Positions 35,188-43,575 of a DNA stretch of 64,000 nucleotides are shown piece by piece. Source of the DNA: Aquidulcibacter paucihalophilus (lineage in GTDB: Bacteria; Pseudomonadota; Alphaproteobacteria; Caulobacterales; Aquidulcibacteraceae). Made by a program: the position numbers and the translations under genes. Below the pieces are notes generated by a model, which searched no databases, was not told the DNA's origin, and saw only the letters and a list, made by a program, of their open reading frames with translations. The stretch is taken from contig NZ_NCSQ01000174.1 of the NCBI RefSeq assembly GCF_002105465.1, positions 154,794 to 218,793 of the forward strand, read 5' to 3'. Numbering within the stretch: position 1 is the stretch's first letter; every line of letters begins with the position of its first letter.

Positions 35188-35511
35188 CTACGCGTTCGTC
35201 GTTGCCCGCAGACCAATTGCGCCGCCCAAGACCATGACAACGAACAAATATTGGACTGCGCTTAGCTTCTCGCCAAACGCGAAGACCCCAATGGCCGCTG
35301 CAGCTACAATGCCAACACCAGCCCAAATGGCATAGACGATACCGACTGGGAGTGCCTTCATGGCCGGAGCTAAGAACCAGAAGCACGAAGAATAGCAAAA
35401 GATCGACAACGCACCCCAGTGCCACTTTTCAAAGCCATTGGATAATTTGAGCAAGAAGGTGCCTGTCACTTCAAGCGCAATCGCACAGGCTAAAAATATC
35501 CACGCATTCAT
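35188..35511 (-). CDS. Small multidrug resistance (SMR) efflux protein
   Basis: A 107-residue protein with four membrane helices. AIALEVTGTFLLKLSNGF has the essential Glu14-type residue in helix 1, and PVGIVYAIWAGVGIVAAA matches helix 3 of EmrE/SugE. SMR proteins pump cationic drugs or guanidinium out, using protons, as antiparallel dimers. It is the last gene of an ATGA-coupled operon with the regulator at 35508. Whether it is EmrE-type or guanidinium-type is not settled by what I can see. Confidence 0.9.
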   Translation of the reverse strand: MNAWIFLACAIALEVTGTFLLKLSNGFEKWHWGALSIFCYSSCFWFLAPAMKALPVGIVYAIWAGVGIVAAAAIGVFAFGEKLSAVQYLFVVMVLGGAIGLRATTNA

Positions 35512-35819
35512 GTTTCAATCTCCTGGGCCTTTTGACTGGTTTGGATAATCTCTTCAAGGAAGGCGACATGTTCACGAAACGCCAGCCTTCCCGACGCAGT
35601 TAGAGCGACCCAAGTTCGCGTTCGGCGGCCAATGATCTCCTTTGAAATCGAGATGAGACCAGCTTTCTCAAGCGTTACTAAGTGAGAACCCAGGTTACCG
35701 TCTGTGGCACCACTGATCGCTTTCAAGGTTGCGAAATCTAATGGCTCTGGATCGCTGTCAAGCGCAGCCATAATCCTGAGCCGATGTTGCTGATGTATGA
35801 TTTCGTGACACTGTTTCAT
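35508..35819 (-). CDS. Winged-helix transcriptional regulator
   Basis: A 103-residue DNA-binding protein with LRIMAALDSDPEPLDFATLK (helix 1-2), GATDGNLGSHLVTLEKAGLI (recognition helix) and the wing KEIIGRRTRTWVALTASG, resembling the HTH_34/MarR-like group. It lacks a ligand domain. Its ATG overlaps the upstream stop, and its stop overlaps the SMR start, both as ATGA, so it is made together with both. The tandem palindromes at 36342-36377 are probable binding sites, implying self-control. Confidence 0.87.
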   Translation of the reverse strand: MKQCHEIIHQQHRLRIMAALDSDPEPLDFATLKAISGATDGNLGSHLVTLEKAGLISISKEIIGRRTRTWVALTASGRLAFREHVAFLEEIIQTSQKAQEIET

Positions 35820-36337
35820 GGTCGACGTATCGAGACACCACCAAGTATAAGCGCAACGCCGCCGCCAAGCGCCAAAGCCAAGTAAAGCCATTGGGGCACC
35901 AGCCACCACCCCACACATGCCGAGATCAGCACCAGTGCAGCGAGCACCCAAAAGCGCTTGCCTGACCAAATTCCAAGGATTGCGTAAGCTGCCGATAATG
36001 CCAATCCGAATATCATGGCTGCCGTTGGCTGGGTCGCCTTGGTGACCACCAAGACAAGACATATGCACAAAACGGCCACCACCCAAGTAGCCAAAGCGCG
36101 GAAGTCCTCAGGCTTTGGCGGTCTAGTGAATGTCCAGGCGAAGGCCCCAAGCCAGCCGACTATCCAAACATAAGGTGCTGCAGCTGGGAAAATCGACTGC
36201 GCACCAAAGCCAAGAAGCCAAACGACCCCCCAAGCAGAGATAATGGAGCCCATGCCACGGTAATTCCGAAGCTCAGACGTCTTCCGACGTGCAATCGCCA
36301 CGTCGTTCAAAATTTCAAGCGCTTTTTTCTTGTCCAT
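35816..36337 (-). CDS. Membrane protein of unknown function, operon head
   Basis: A 173-residue protein with a soluble N-terminal helix (MDKKKALEILNDVAIARRKT) and about five hydrophobic segments (for example SAWGVVWLLGFGAQSIF, ALATWVVAVLCICLVLVVTK). It is not recognised. The frame runs upstream to 36382, but that would read through the operator palindromes, so ATG 36337 is chosen. It is paired with a winged-helix regulator, which suggests it acts with it, perhaps as a sensor or as a target. Confidence 0.75.
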   Translation of the reverse strand: MDKKKALEILNDVAIARRKTSELRNYRGMGSIISAWGVVWLLGFGAQSIFPAAAPYVWIVGWLGAFAWTFTRPPKPEDFRALATWVVAVLCICLVLVVTKATQPTAAMIFGLALSAAYAILGIWSGKRFWVLAALVLISACVGWWLVPQWLYLALALGGGVALILGGVSIRRP

Positions 36338-36341
36338 GATT

Positions 36342-36377
36342 ACTCTGTACCACAGAGTTAACTCTGCACAACAGAGC
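36342..36377. promoter_or_regulatory. Tandem palindromic operators of the membrane-regulator-SMR operon
   Basis: ACTCTGTACCACAGAGT at 36342-36358 and ACTCTGCACAACAGAGC at 36361-36377 are two inverted repeats with arms CTCTG/CAGAG, centres 19 bp apart. They sit immediately before the first start codon of the operon. The winged-helix protein at 35508 is the likely ligand. Confidence 0.75.
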
Positions 36378-36430
36378 ATCACATCAAATTGATCTCCGTT
36401 TACGGAAGATAATCTGGAGCCACAGCATCC

Positions 36431-36453
36431 CCCTACCCCCGCTCATCCTTGGG
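36431..36453. repeat. 23-bp direct repeat, copy B (end of the lrp-family gene)
   Basis: Identical to 35154-35176. Here it holds the codons for the last residues (PKDERG) and stop of the lrp-family gene, so this is the original copy and copy A the duplicate. Confidence 0.85.
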
Positions 36454-36906
36454 CGAGCCCATCACGATATAGCTGGTGATGGTGGCAACTTGGGGCAGGG
36501 CCCCGAGGACTTCGGTATGGAAATGCTTATACGCAGGTAGATCGGTTGTCTCGACCCGCAACAAATACTCAACAGTGCCGGTTATATTGTGGCATTCGCG
36601 AACCTGAGGTGCGCGTTTGATTGCTGCTTCAAAATCAGCCTGTTCTTGCTTGGTATGGCGGGATAGACCCACCGTCACATAAGCCAAAAAACCAATCCCA
36701 AGGGCGGCGGCATTGAGTTGGGCGCGATAGCCTTGAATGACATCTCGTCTCTCTAGCTCTTGCACGCGCCTAAGACAGGCCGAGGGTGATAAACCCACCT
36801 TACCTGCAAGGTCGACATTGCTGATGCGTCCGTCATGAGACAGGACGTGCAATATTCTTCGGTCAATCTCATCTAGATTCATCATAGCATGCGCATTTTT
36901 ATCCAT
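36433..36906 (-). CDS. Lrp/AsnC-family transcriptional regulator
   Basis: A 157-residue regulator with an N-terminal helix-turn-helix (LDEIDRRILHVLSHDGRISN, then VDLAGKVGLSPSACLRRVQ) and a C-terminal RAM ligand-binding domain (ECHNITGTVEYLLRVETTDL). Such proteins sense an amino acid and control adjacent exporters. It is divergent from a LysE gene with an inverted repeat in the 51-bp gap. ATG 36906 is chosen; upstream ATG 36969 and downstream 36885 are possible. The last codons lie in the 23-bp repeat. Confidence 0.9.
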   Translation of the reverse strand: MDKNAHAMMNLDEIDRRILHVLSHDGRISNVDLAGKVGLSPSACLRRVQELERRDVIQGYRAQLNAAALGIGFLAYVTVGLSRHTKQEQADFEAAIKRAPQVRECHNITGTVEYLLRVETTDLPAYKHFHTEVLGALPQVATITSYIVMGSPKDERG

Positions 36907-36927
36907 AGACGATGAAATTGCAAGAAC

Positions 36928-36946
36928 ATACGACCAATGATCGTAT
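36928..36946. promoter_or_regulatory. Inverted repeat between lrp-family gene and lysE-family gene
   Basis: ATACGA, seven bases, TCGTAT is a 19-bp inverted repeat flanked by TTGCA and TTGCG. It lies 12 bp before the LysE ATG and 22 bp before the regulator start, as expected for an Lrp-type operator. Confidence 0.55.
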
Positions 36947-36957
36947 AAAATTGCGCC

Positions 36958-37593
36958 ATGATGACCCAAGAACTCTTCCTCGGCCTATGTGGCTTTGCCC
37001 TCGTCTCTTCGATTACGCCGGGGCCGAACAATCTGATGCTCATGGCGTCGGGTATCAATTTCGGCTTTGCCCGCACTTTGCCCCATATGCTGGGTGTGTC
37101 GATTGGCTTTGTGGTGATGACAATTTTGGTTGGGCTCGGTTTGGCGCAAATCTTTGTGCGCTTTCCAATTGCCTACACGGTCCTAAAGGTGGGCTCGGTG
37201 GTCTATCTCATTTATCTGGCGTGGAAGATTGCGACCGCCTCCCCCCCAGAATCGAGCGCTAATTCGACTGCAAAGCCATTCAGTTTTTTACAGGCCTGCC
37301 TCTTCCAATGGGTCAATCCCAAAGCTTGGACGATGGCGCTCATGTCTGTGACTGCCTATGTGCCGGCCGATCATCCAATTTTGGGTCTCGTCATCGTCGC
37401 CAGTGTCTTTGGCGTGATTAACTTGCCGACGGTTGGCCTATGGGCCTTCATGGGTGTGCAGATGCGCCAATTCCTGCAGGATCCTGTAAAGCTGCGGACT
37501 TTCAACCTCATCGCAGCCCTTACCCTGCTTGCCTCACTCTATCCGGTTGTGACCCATGATCTTTTGTCTCATCCGGCCCTCGCGACGCCTTAA
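36958..37593 (+). CDS. LysE-family amino acid exporter
   Basis: A 211-residue inner-membrane protein with six hydrophobic segments. TPGPNNLMLMASGINFGFAR and FLQACLFQWVNPKAWTMAL match the RhtB/LysE superfamily, and PNNLM is the loop pattern near helix 1. It probably exports an amino acid sensed by the divergent Lrp-type protein; the substrate cannot be named from sequence. The ribosome site is weak. Its stop is 3 bp from the chvG stop. Confidence 0.9.
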   Translation: MMTQELFLGLCGFALVSSITPGPNNLMLMASGINFGFARTLPHMLGVSIGFVVMTILVGLGLAQIFVRFPIAYTVLKVGSVVYLIYLAWKIATASPPESSANSTAKPFSFLQACLFQWVNPKAWTMALMSVTAYVPADHPILGLVIVASVFGVINLPTVGLWAFMGVQMRQFLQDPVKLRTFNLIAALTLLASLYPVVTHDLLSHPALATP

Positions 37594-37596
37594 GGC

Positions 37597-39216
37597 CTAA
37601 GCAGCCGGCAACTCGAGTACAAAGCGCGCACCACTGCGGTCCTCGCGATTTTCCGCCCAAATCGCCCCGCCATGGCTCTCGGCAATTTGGCGCGCGATGG
37701 CGAGCCCAAGACCCGAATGCTTACCGAAGGCGGCTTGGCCCTCCTCGCCCGCACTGGTTGGACGGTGCGTATAGAAGCGGTTAAAGATGCTTTGCAGAGA
37801 TTCTTCTGGAATACCTGGGCCTTCATCCTCGACCACAATCCGGATGGTCTTATCGTCGCGCGCACCAACCAAACTGACCTGGCCGTCGGTGGGCGAGAAG
37901 GACAGCGCATTGTCCAATAGATTGGTGAGGATGCGCGAGATCGCCTCCTCCCGCCCACTCACGATCAAGCGGTCGGTTTCATCGGGATAGCGGACAACAA
38001 TTTCAACTTCGCGGGAATGGCCAATCGAACCATAGGCACGCGACAAATCATCCATCATTTCAGCCATGGAGAACTTTTGCTGGCTGGCGCGGGCAAGTTC
38101 GGCATCCAAGCGAGAGGCGTTGGCGATATCGGTGACCAAGCGGTCTACCCGGCGCGCATCATTAAGAATGATGGATTCAAGCTTCGCTTTGCTATCGGGT
38201 GTGGTGGCCCGAGGCAGGAGTTCAGCCGCATTGCGGATCGCGGCCAAGGGATTTTTAATCTCGTGAGCGACGTCAGCCGCAAAGCTTTCGTTCGCGTCAA
38301 TGCGGTCTTGCAAGGTCGCAGTCATGGCAGCCAAAGCGTCGGCCAAATCGCCAATTTCATCCGGGCGTCGGCGCAGGGCATCTGCATCCAAGGCCTGTGC
38401 GCGCCCTCTTCGCACATTATCCGCAGCCGCAGCTAAGCGCCGTAACGGCACAGCGATAGACCACGCCAACATACTGGCCGAAATCGCAGTCACCAAAATG
38501 GCTGAAAAGATAAAGGGGTAAAGGGCCCGCCGCTCTGCCTCCACAATCTCACTCACATCGCCGCTTTCCAGCGTCAGGACCCCGACGACAGCGCGAATAC
38601 GTTGAATGGGCACCGTGACAGATACCACGCGGCGACCCTCTTCATCAAAGCGCTCACTTTGAACGACATTGCCTTGCAGCGCGGTAGAGACCTCACGGAT
38701 CAAGGCCTTCTTCGGGTCGTCGCTTGCCCCTTGGATAAAGACCCGAACGTTAGAGACGGCCTTGCCGGCTGCCTCGCCAATATCCGGGGCTGCAGGTCCC
38801 AGCGGTGGCAATTCGCGTACATTGACGATATCGTCCAAGATGGTGCTATCGGCGATGGGACGCAGATCGCGGCTAAACAAACGCAGGCGAGCCCCCGGCT
38901 CTCGCGATAGGCGCCTCAAAATTGCGCGGGCGCGGCCTTCATCCAAAACCGGTACCGCGTCGGCAGGAATTGCGGCCTCAGCCAGAACGCTCGCAATCGT
39001 TGAGCCTTGCGCCCGTAGGGCATCCATACGCGCCTTGGTAAGGCCGGATCGTAACTCGTTAAACAAGAGCGAGCCAAGCACCAGAATGACGATGCCGGCG
39101 AAGTTTGCAATAAAAATAATGCCTGCGATACCGCCACGGCGGCGCTGCCTTCGGGTTTTGCCAAAGGGTTCGATAGGCTTCTTTTTAGGATTCTTTGTAG
39201 CGATAGCCGACCCCAT
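37597..39216 (-). CDS. chvG: Sensor histidine kinase ChvG
   Basis: A 539-residue membrane kinase. After a basic N-terminus comes a membrane helix ([20 protein letters not shown]), the periplasmic stimulus-sensing domain, a second helix ([20 protein letters not shown]), a HAMP domain, the H-box [16 protein letters not shown], and an ATPase domain with [18 protein letters not shown] and [17 protein letters not shown]. With ChvI it controls envelope and acid-stress responses in alphaproteobacteria. ATG 39216 overlaps chvI by 32 bp; the longer frame to 39273 lies inside chvI. Confidence 0.92.
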   Translation of the reverse strand: MGSAIATKNPKKKPIEPFGKTRRQRRRGGIAGIIFIANFAGIVILVLGSLLFNELRSGLTKARMDALRAQGSTIASVLAEAAIPADAVPVLDEGRARAILRRLSREPGARLRLFSRDLRPIADSTILDDIVNVRELPPLGPAAPDIGEAAGKAVSNVRVFIQGASDDPKKALIREVSTALQGNVVQSERFDEEGRRVVSVTVPIQRIRAVVGVLTLESGDVSEIVEAERRALYPFIFSAILVTAISASMLAWSIAVPLRRLAAAADNVRRGRAQALDADALRRRPDEIGDLADALAAMTATLQDRIDANESFAADVAHEIKNPLAAIRNAAELLPRATTPDSKAKLESIILNDARRVDRLVTDIANASRLDAELARASQQKFSMAEMMDDLSRAYGSIGHSREVEIVVRYPDETDRLIVSGREEAISRILTNLLDNALSFSPTDGQVSLVGARDDKTIRIVVEDEGPGIPEESLQSIFNRFYTHRPTSAGEEGQAAFGKHSGLGLAIARQIAESHGGAIWAENREDRSGARFVLELPAA

Positions 39217-39895
39217 AAAGCGTCTCGATGGCGTCAAACTCGCCATCAACTTCACGGAATTTCTTGCGCACACGCTTCACGTGGCTGTCAATGGTACGGT
39301 CATCAACATAAACGCTGTCGTCATAGGCCGCATCCATCAATTGATCTCGGCTTTTGACAAAGCCAGGACGATGGGCAAGCGCTTGCAGCAAGAGGAATTC
39401 GGTCACCGTCAGGCGGACGGGCTTACCCTTCCAATAAGAAGCATGGCGATTTGGATCCATGGTGAGAGAACCACGTGTAACGACTTTCTTGTCGCCATCT
39501 GCCGGGGATACATCCTCATCGACCGCATCAATCGGACGCGAGCGACGGAGAACCGCTTTCACCCGCTCTGACAAAAGCCGGGTGGAAAATGGCTTACGAA
39601 TGAAATCATCTGCCCCCACAGAAAAGCCAATGACCTCGTCAATCTCATCATCCTTCGAGGTCAAGAAAATCACAGGCACGTCTGAGCTTTCCCGCACACG
39701 ACGCAATAATTCAACCCCGTCCATACGAGGCATTTTGATATCCAAGATCGCGATGTCTGGCGGGTCTGAGATCAAGGCAGGTAAAGCCGTGGCCCCATCG
39801 GGATACGTGCGCACGTCATAACCTTCGCTCTGGAATAGGATTTCCAGGGAAGCACGGATGTTTTCGTCGTCATCGACCAGAGCTATTGTCGTCAT
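39185..39895 (-). CDS. chvI: Response regulator ChvI
   Basis: A 236-residue OmpR-type regulator. The receiver has D8-D9-D10, the phospho-acceptor D52 in [11 protein letters not shown] and Lys in [11 protein letters not shown]; the winged-helix part has [35 protein letters not shown] and [13 protein letters not shown], typical of ChvI. It precedes and overlaps chvG, the usual order. In relatives it is a link between envelope stress and sRNA and growth control. Confidence 0.95.
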   Translation of the reverse strand: MTTIALVDDDENIRASLEILFQSEGYDVRTYPDGATALPALISDPPDIAILDIKMPRMDGVELLRRVRESSDVPVIFLTSKDDEIDEVIGFSVGADDFIRKPFSTRLLSERVKAVLRRSRPIDAVDEDVSPADGDKKVVTRGSLTMDPNRHASYWKGKPVRLTVTEFLLLQALAHRPGFVKSRDQLMDAAYDDSVYVDDRTIDSHVKRVRKKFREVDGEFDAIETLYGVGYRYKES

Positions 39896-39997
39896 AGGCC
39901 TACTTATAAGGCGGTTTGTGGCCGCATGTTACCCCTCACAAGGCAAGATTATGGCGAATAAAGTGTTTATGAGACGCTAAGCTGGGGAAAAAACAGG

Positions 39998-40402
39998 CTA
40001 ACCGGCCTTGGCACGCGCTTCGGTCTCCAGCATTTCATCCAAATAAGCCATGGCCAGATCGGTCAATTCAAACTGAGGCTCTGCCCAGAAATCTTCAACG
40101 CCACTTGGAATTGCGGCATCCAGAACAGTATGAATCTCACTTTCATCATCATTCCACAGGATGGAGACATCGGCCAAGCGCGCGGCCTCGCGCCCAAGGC
40201 TTTGTGTAATGACGGGATCATCCATGCGCTTGGCACTGACCCGCAACAAGGTCAGCCCACCTCCAATATCCTCAGAGATATCCGCATATGACAAAATGGC
40301 ATTGAGGAGCGTGCCCGAAGGTGGGGCAACCACAACAGCAACAGGTGCTACCTTTTGCTTGGCTGGGCGGCGGCGGGATTTGGGGTAAGGAAGGATAGTC
40401 AT
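39998..40402 (-). CDS. Hypothetical protein
   Basis: A 134-residue protein that I do not recognise. It has a basic N-terminus (YPKSRRRPAKQKVAP), a hydrophobic Val/Pro stretch (VAVVVAPPSG), and an acidic helical C-terminus (ELTDLAMAYLDEMLETEARA). There is no convincing membrane segment or domain. It sits alone between chvI and the divergent transketolase gene. Composition and codon use look coding. Confidence 0.6.
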   Translation of the reverse strand: MTILPYPKSRRRPAKQKVAPVAVVVAPPSGTLLNAILSYADISEDIGGGLTLLRVSAKRMDDPVITQSLGREAARLADVSILWNDDESEIHTVLDAAIPSGVEDFWAEPQFELTDLAMAYLDEMLETEARAKAG

Positions 40403-40479
40403 TTTCGGGCCTCACTGTGTGTGTGAGTTGGTTATGCACCCCTCTTACGACAAAATCGGGCGTAGATTTTGACCACAAT

Positions 40480-40563
40480 GAGTCTGCAATGAGTCCACCG
40501 AGCAAGTCGGTGATGTCGAGGCGGATTCAGGTGCCGTTTACCATTGTTAGCGCCGCCCGAGTC
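40480..40563 (+). promoter_or_regulatory. Cluster of four GANTC sites upstream of tkt
   Basis: GAGTC at 40480 and 40491, GATTC at 40524 and GAGTC at 40559 are four CcrM-type methylation sites within 84 bp. The first two are part of a CAATGAGTC direct repeat 11 bp apart. In Caulobacterales GANTC in promoters links expression to replication through CcrM and GcrA. Whether a GcrA promoter lies here is not shown. Confidence 0.4.
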
Positions 40564-40606
40564 CTATATGCGGTCCGTCATTCAGCCGACGAAAGTTTCA
40601 CTGCCC

Positions 40607-42577
40607 ATGACCAGCCATGCAGATCTTGCAAATGCCATTCGCTTCTTGTCGATGGACGCCGTTCAGGCAGCCAACTCGGGGCACCCCGGCATGCCGATGG
40701 GCATGGCAGATGTCGCGACAGTTCTGTTCACCAAGTTTCTGAAATTCGACGCCAAAGCCCCTGATTGGCAAGATCGCGACCGCTTCGTCTTGTCGGCTGG
40801 CCATGGTTCGATGCTGATTTACTCGCTGCTCCATCTGACAGGCTACGAAGCGATGACGATGGATCAGTTGAAGCGCTTTCGCCAGATTGGCGCTTTGACC
40901 GCTGGTCACCCCGAATATGGCCATGTGCCGGGTGTAGAAACCACCACGGGTCCCTTAGGCCAAGGCATTTCCACCGCCGTTGGTATTGCGATGGCCGAAG
41001 CCCATTTGCGGGCGACTTTGGGTGCCGATGTCTGCGACCACCGCACTTGGGTTATCGCTTCAGACGGCGACTTGATGGAGGGCATCAGCCATGAGGCGAT
41101 TTCCTTGGCGGGCCATCTGCGCCTCAATCGCCTCATTGTTCTGTGGGACGATAATGAGATCTCGATCGATGGGGCTTTGTCCGTCGCCGAAACTGGCGAC
41201 CAGCTTCAGCGATTTGAGGCTGCTGGTTGGCAAACAAGCCGGGTAGATGGTCATGATCCTGTGGCATTGGAAGCAGCTATGGCGGCGGCCCTCACGTCGG
41301 ACCGGCCGGTTCTGATCGCCTGCCGCACCCAAATCGGCTTCGGCTCGCCGAATTTGGCTGGAACTGCCAAAACCCATGGGTCCCCCCTGGGGGCTGCCGA
41401 AATTGAAGCCACCCGCGCAGCACTCAACTGGCCCCACGCGCCGTTCGTGGTGCCAGAGGAGATTGTTGCTGCATGGCGCGCTGCCGGTAGCCGTGGGGCG
41501 AAGGCCCATGCCGATTGGCAAGCGCGGATTGCAAAACGGTCTGATCAAGGCGCGGTCAAAGACCTTTTGGACTCCAAGATCGATGCGTCCAAATTGCGTG
41601 CCGTGATTGAGGCGCATTGCGCAAGCATGGCGGAGAAAGCCCCATCTCTCGCGACGCGGGAAAGCTCTGGGGCGGCCTTGGAGGTTTTGGTTCCAGCCTT
41701 TGATCTGTTGATGGGCGGCTCAGCTGACTTGACGGGTTCGGTAAATACCAAAGTGGCGGGTATGAAGGGCTTTGGGGCTAATGCCTATCAGGAACGCTAC
41801 GTGCATTACGGTGTTCGCGAGCATGGCATGGCCGCAGCTATGAACGGTATGGCCTTGCACGGCGGCGTGGTTCCTTATTCGGGCACCTTTTTGGTATTTG
41901 CCGATTATCTGCGCCCTGCCCTACGCCTCGGTGCGTTGATGGAAGTCCGCGCCATACACGTTCTCACGCACGACAGTATTGGTCTGGGTGAAGATGGCCC
42001 AACCCATCAGCCAGTCGAGACCTTGGCATCGCTGCGCGCGATACCGAACGTAAATGTTTTCCGCCCGTGTGACCCAATTGAAGTCGCTGAATGTTGGGAG
42101 CTGGCGCTGCTTGCGCCCAAAACTCAATCGGTTCTGTCTTTGACCCGCCAAAAGCTCGGCTTTCAGCGGAAGGATGGTTCGCCAACAAACCGCTGTGCCC
42201 AAGGTGCCTATGTGTTGTCGCCGTCTAGCCTGCCCGAGAAGGCGGTCTTGATTGCAACGGGGTCTGAAGTTGAAATTGCCATGAAGGCCCAAGCCAAATT
42301 GGCCGAAGCCGGTATTGGCGTCCGGGTCGTCTCTGCCCCTTGCTTGGAGCTGTTTGAAGCCCAATCCGCCGCTTATCAAAGCGAAGTCTTGGGGGGCGAT
42401 TTGCCCAAGATCGCCATTGAAGCAGCTGTCCGTTTCGGCTGGGACCGTTGGATTGGCCCGACGGGTACCTTTATCGGCATGAAGGGCTTTGGTGCATCTG
42501 GCCCCTATCAGGCGCTTTACGCCCATTTCGGCATTACCAGCGAAGCTGTTTGTGCAGCCGTTGAGGCACTTGGCTGA
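40607..42577 (+). CDS. tkt: Transketolase
   Basis: A 656-residue thiamine-diphosphate enzyme that moves two-carbon ketol units between sugar phosphates in the pentose phosphate and Calvin-type routes. ANSGHPGMPMGMADVA, LSAGHGSMLIYSLLHLTGY, TGPLGQGISTAVGIAMAE and the GDGDLMEG-like SDGDLMEGISHEA bind the cofactor; HDSIGLGEDGPTHQPVE is the central signature. ATG 40607 gives the usual start; ATG 40568 is the alternative. No strong ribosome site is seen at either. Confidence 0.96.
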   Translation: MTSHADLANAIRFLSMDAVQAANSGHPGMPMGMADVATVLFTKFLKFDAKAPDWQDRDRFVLSAGHGSMLIYSLLHLTGYEAMTMDQLKRFRQIGALTAGHPEYGHVPGVETTTGPLGQGISTAVGIAMAEAHLRATLGADVCDHRTWVIASDGDLMEGISHEAISLAGHLRLNRLIVLWDDNEISIDGALSVAETGDQLQRFEAAGWQTSRVDGHDPVALEAAMAAALTSDRPVLIACRTQIGFGSPNLAGTAKTHGSPLGAAEIEATRAALNWPHAPFVVPEEIVAAWRAAGSRGAKAHADWQARIAKRSDQGAVKDLLDSKIDASKLRAVIEAHCASMAEKAPSLATRESSGAALEVLVPAFDLLMGGSADLTGSVNTKVAGMKGFGANAYQERYVHYGVREHGMAAAMNGMALHGGVVPYSGTFLVFADYLRPALRLGALMEVRAIHVLTHDSIGLGEDGPTHQPVETLASLRAIPNVNVFRPCDPIEVAECWELALLAPKTQSVLSLTRQKLGFQRKDGSPTNRCAQGAYVLSPSSLPEKAVLIATGSEVEIAMKAQAKLAEAGIGVRVVSAPCLELFEAQSAAYQSEVLGGDLPKIAIEAAVRFGWDRWIGPTGTFIGMKGFGASGPYQALYAHFGITSEAVCAAVEALG

Positions 42578-42579
42578 AC

Positions 42580-43575
42580 TTGACCGGGCCACGCGTCTCG
42601 ATCCTAATCATTGCCTATAAGAGCCGGGCGCATTTACCGCGTCTGTTTGACTGTCTTGATGCGCAAACCTTCCGCGACTTTGAGACAATCCTGATCGATA
42701 ATGCCTCGCCCAAGGGGGCAGAGCCCGACGCGGCAACCCAGGCGCGGGCCACGCAATTTGTCGCCAATGCCACCAATATCGGTTTTGCAGCGGCAAACAA
42801 CCAAGCGTCGAGGCTTGCCAAGGGACCGTGGATCATCTGCCTCAATCCAGACGCATTCCCAGAACCCAACTGGCTTGAAGCCTTGATGGCGGCAACCCAG
42901 CGCTATCCAGATGTGACGGCCTTTGGTTCCACCCAGATTTTGGACGAGGACCCGAGCCAACTCGATGGCGCCGGCGATGTCTATCATGCGTTCGGCATTC
43001 CCTTTCGTGGCGGCTATCGCAAGCCATGGCCGAGTGATCTGGCCGACGGACAGGCTTTCAGCCCCTGTGCCGCTGCTTCGATGTGGCGGGCAGATGTGTT
43101 TGACTTCTTAGGCGGCTATGAAGAAAGCTATTTCTGCTATTGCGAAGATGTCGACCTCGGGTTTCGGCATCGCTTGGCAGGCGGAGAAGTCGTACAATTA
43201 GCCGACGCACAAGTCCGACATCTGGGCTCGGCTTCCAGCGGGCGACTGTCGGACTTCGCCGTCTATCATGGCACGCGCAACCGACTTTGGACCTTCATCC
43301 GAAATATGCCAGGCGCGCTATTCTGGTTGTTGTTGCTGCCGCATCTTGCAGCGACGCTTCTTTTGTGGGCCCATACCGCTTGGCGCGGGGCAGGCCCTGC
43401 TTATGGCCGCGGACTTGCCGATGGTCTGAAAGGCTGGCACCAAGCGTGGCAAGCCCGAGGTGCCATACAAGCCAAACGCAAGGCCAGCTTATCGGGCCTG
43501 ATGCGCCAATTTGCCTGGTCGCCCCTTAGCCTGTTGAAGCGCGCGATTGTGTTGCGTCAGATCACTCGACCGTAA
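42580..43575 (+). CDS. Family 2 glycosyltransferase
   Basis: A 331-residue GT-A enzyme of the rhamnosyltransferase-like group. VSILIIAYKSRAHLPRLFDC opens the fold; NIGFAAANNQASR, LNPDAFPEPNWLEAL with the DXD-like Asp, and GYEESYFCYCEDVDLGFRHR carry the nucleotide-sugar and acceptor residues. A C-terminal hydrophobic segment (GALFWLLLLPHLAATLLLW) could tether it to the inner membrane. The start is TTG, 2 bp after the tkt stop. The 3' end overlaps glmS by 14 bp. The target glycan is unknown. Confidence 0.87.
   Translation: MTGPRVSILIIAYKSRAHLPRLFDCLDAQTFRDFETILIDNASPKGAEPDAATQARATQFVANATNIGFAAANNQASRLAKGPWIICLNPDAFPEPNWLEALMAATQRYPDVTAFGSTQILDEDPSQLDGAGDVYHAFGIPFRGGYRKPWPSDLADGQAFSPCAAASMWRADVFDFLGGYEESYFCYCEDVDLGFRHRLAGGEVVQLADAQVRHLGSASSGRLSDFAVYHGTRNRLWTFIRNMPGALFWLLLLPHLAATLLLWAHTAWRGAGPAYGRGLADGLKGWHQAWQARGAIQAKRKASLSGLMRQFAWSPLSLLKRAIVLRQITRP

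Noticed and set aside
38669..39571. 300-codon plus-strand open frame opposite chvG and chvI
   Set aside because: Antisense to two well-supported genes, rich in Ser/Arg/Ala, no recognisable domain.
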